The translations under genes were made by a program, and so were the position numbers. A stretch of 64,000 bases of DNA from Blautia hominis (lineage in GTDB: Bacteria > Bacillota > Clostridia > Lachnospirales > Lachnospiraceae), in NCBI GenBank assembly GCA_002270465.1, contig NQOF01000007.1, positions 1-64,000 of the forward strand, in the 5' to 3' direction. Under the pieces are notes generated by a model that saw nothing but the letters and a program-made list of their open reading frames with translations, searched no databases and had not been told where the DNA came from. Below, piece by piece: positions 62,428 to 64,000 of this stretch (position 1 is its first letter; each line of letters opens with the position of its first letter).

Positions 62428-62440
62428 AATATCGTTAAGA

Positions 62441-62556
62441 AGAGACTGCACACTTACAAAACTCATAAGTGCGCAGCCTCTCTATCCGGGAAAGTAAGAG
62501 GAGTTTACTTTCCCTTCCCTATAATTTGGAAATCCGTATGTATAAAACAGATTTCC
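62441..62556. repeat. Three consecutive hairpins downstream of the PH-like membrane gene
   Basis: Hairpin 1 (62441-62481): AGAG.CTGC.CACTTA against TAAGTG.GCAG.CTCT. Hairpin 2 (62488-62514): GGGAAAGTAA against TTACTTTCCC. Hairpin 3 (62528-62556): GGAAATC against GATTTCC. On the minus strand they follow the gene at 62575; no long U-tract is present. Possibly a compound terminator. Confidence 0.6.
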
Positions 62557-62574
62557 AGGACATATTCCAAGTAA

Positions 62575-63057
62575 CTATTTCTTTTTCTTGTAGCCAGCCA
62601 TCTGCCGCGGGTCAGCATCCGCCACCACAGCTCTGGAATTTTTCTTTCTGGCCAGTACCATAATCTGTTTTGCATCTGCCTTTGTGAAAAACAAGCGCTT
62701 GCTTCTATTGCCCCTGCCAAAATGGAGCGCTATCAGTTCCGGATGCTTTCTGTCCTCGCGGATCACCGAAACGATCTCTTTCCAGCTCCAAAAATCATAG
62801 TGTGTGGTAATCCGCATCTGATAAAAAATCTCCAGTCCCCTCTCGGTAATGACGGTATCTTTTTTCATCATCAGTGTCAGTATGTACAACACACCAAATA
62901 CAGCAGCCACGCGGTAAGGCGTGATAATACCGCCGATAATCAGGGCAGCGGATAAGATCCAGCAGCCATATGTCACCCACGGTTTACGTGGTTTCAAATC
63001 CCTTGCATAATATATCGGTCCTTCTAATGAGTCCCAGGGAAGATGCTCAACACTCAC
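62575..63057 (-). CDS. Small membrane protein with bacterial-PH/YcxB-like domain
   Basis: 160 residues. Two hydrophobic helices (about 35-70) are followed by a soluble beta-rich part, ERGLEIFYQMRITTHYDF.SWKEIVSVIRED, resembling YcxB/PH-type domains, and a basic tail ending YKKKK. The start is taken as GTG 63057, 7 nt after AAAGGAG; the in-frame ATG 24 nt upstream has no site. It lies 36 bp after nhaC on the same strand. Function unknown. Confidence 0.7.
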   Translation of the reverse strand: MSVEHLPWDSLEGPIYYARDLKPRKPWVTYGCWILSAALIIGGIITPYRVAAVFGVLYILTLMMKKDTVITERGLEIFYQMRITTHYDFWSWKEIVSVIREDRKHPELIALHFGRGNRSKRLFFTKADAKQIMVLARKKNSRAVVADADPRQMAGYKKKK

Positions 63058-63093
63058 TATGATACTCCTTTCAAAAAACAATAGACATCATGT

Positions 63094-64000
63094 TTATGCC
63101 TGTGCTCTCGGTGCTTTACCTGCTGCACGCATAGCTTCAAGATTCTTCACTGCCAGCTCATGTTTATCTGCCGGAGCTGCAGCCGGTTTGCGCATGGTCG
63201 TCTTTCCAAAAATATTGGTATACGCGCCGTCAGCCCAGAAGATATTGCGTCCCAGGAACGCCAAGATTGCTGCAAGAATCGGGTTTAACAAGTTAACGAA
63301 TGCAAATGGGAAGTACATGAACGGATGCACTCCCAGAACGCCCATCTGGTAAGCGCCGCAGCCCGTCCACGGGAACATAACTGCCCATAGAGTACCACAG
63401 TCCTCCAATGTCCTGGACAACATATTTCGTCCCAGACCCATCTCATCATATTTGTCCACATAAAGCGGAGCCGGCACACCAATTCCCAGGAACTGGTCGC
63501 ACATGGTAGCATCGCAGAATAAGGATGTCAGAAGTGTGGCAAGGATCAGACTTCCCACAGAGTGAAGTCTCTTCTTCAGACCTCCGAACAGTGTATCCAC
63601 ACATCCGCAGCGCTCCAAAGCACCGCCGTAGGCTACAGCCAGCAAGATCAGGTTAATGGTCCACATCTGGTGGTCCATACCTCCCCTGCTCAACAAGTCG
63701 TTGGCCAGATCGTTGGTGGATTCAAATGTTGTACCATAATGCAGAACGTCGAACAGTTCTCCTAAGCTGTGCATACCCTGGAAAACTGCTGCAAACAGAA
63801 CACCGCATCCCACAGAGATGGAAATACCAACCAGTCCCGGTACCTTCATGATACAAACAACCACGATCACAACAATAGGAAGCAGCAGGATCGGACTTAA
63901 ATTAAAGCCTTCTGCCAGTGCTGCCTGCAGATCTGTTGCAACAGAGGCATCAAATCCTGATGTATCAATATTCAGGCCCATGATCGTATATAAGATCAGG
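63094..64000 (-). CDS. nhaC: NhaC family Na+/H+ antiporter (partial, continues past the window)
   Basis: At least 302 residues of the C-terminal part are visible; the frame stays open to the window edge (LILYTIMGLNIDTSG). Multiple helices and the NhaC-type motifs CDATMCDQFLGIGVPAPLY and RTLEDCGTLWAVMFPWTGCGAY are seen. A soluble tail rich in Ala and Lys follows the last helix. It exchanges sodium (or malate/lactate in some members) for protons. The N-terminal third lies outside. Confidence 0.85.
   Translation of the reverse strand, partial: LILYTIMGLNIDTSGFDASVATDLQAALAEGFNLSPILLLPIVVIVVVCIMKVPGLVGISISVGCGVLFAAVFQGMHSLGELFDVLHYGTTFESTNDLANDLLSRGGMDHQMWTINLILLAVAYGGALERCGCVDTLFGGLKKRLHSVGSLILATLLTSLFCDATMCDQFLGIGVPAPLYVDKYDEMGLGRNMLSRTLEDCGTLWAVMFPWTGCGAYQMGVLGVHPFMYFPFAFVNLLNPILAAILAFLGRNIFWADGAYTNIFGKTTMRKPAAAPADKHELAVKNLEAMRAAGKAPRAQA

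Overview
The window reads as chromosome of an anaerobic Lachnospiraceae-type Firmicute, possibly Blautia-like; the genus is a guess. The grounds are a class III anaerobic ribonucleotide reductase with no aerobic enzyme in view, rubredoxin, FeoAB with a FeoB-associated Cys-rich peptide, an AsrC-like siroheme protein, MutS2, strong AGGAGG ribosome sites, TTGACA/TATAAT promoters and Gram-positive signalling genes. No rRNA, tRNA, CRISPR array, prophage or complete insertion sequence was seen. Most genes lie on the minus strand in tight operons.

Layout. 1-4.6 kb: adenine deaminase and a purine permease, divergent from a LysR regulator, with a 202-nt palindrome downstream of ade. 4.9-18.9 kb: one long minus-strand operon that looks like a surface-polysaccharide system (lipoprotein, VTC protein, DUF4956 membrane protein, CotH kinase with an in-frame amber codon, cell-surface glycosidase-like protein, HEAT protein, processive GT2, degenerate GGDEF-EAL receptor). 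It continues through a 4-bp overlap into a SirTM sirtuin, a zinc macrodomain hydrolase and a GH123-like protein. 19-25 kb: MerR, AzlCD, DUF3795, and an ECF sigma / anti-sigma / ABC operon in which the anti-sigma factor carries a signal-peptidase fold without its catalytic dyad. 25-28 kb: XRE, and MarR divergent from a FUSC exporter. 28-33 kb: a complete oxidative pentose phosphate operon (rpiA-pgl-gnd-zwf) behind a consensus promoter. 33-39 kb: methyltransferase, a junction of two gene remnants (KilA-N and UPF0158), rlmD, yhaM, and an HtrA-like protein lacking the catalytic triad. 39.6-44 kb: mutS2 and a two-component system on the plus strand. 44-53 kb: trmL, a HypE-like protein, DnaQ-like exonuclease, nth, a radical SAM protein and the feo genes. 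53-64 kb: antiporter, nrdD, dapF-MATE, a sulfur-redox pair with a divergent LysR, rubredoxin, a PH-like membrane protein and a partial NhaC.

The most unusual non-coding signal is a set of small palindromic elements (about 74-163 bp). Three copies of one family, and one copy of a second, are flanked by 8-bp direct repeats that look like target-site duplications. In the first family the terminal inverted repeats differ between copies while the two ends of each copy still pair, so these behave like MITEs that also keep a fold. They sit in 5' leaders and between operons. The polysaccharide operon with its degenerate c-di-GMP receptor and its linked ADP-ribosylation pair is the best candidate for an undescribed coding system.
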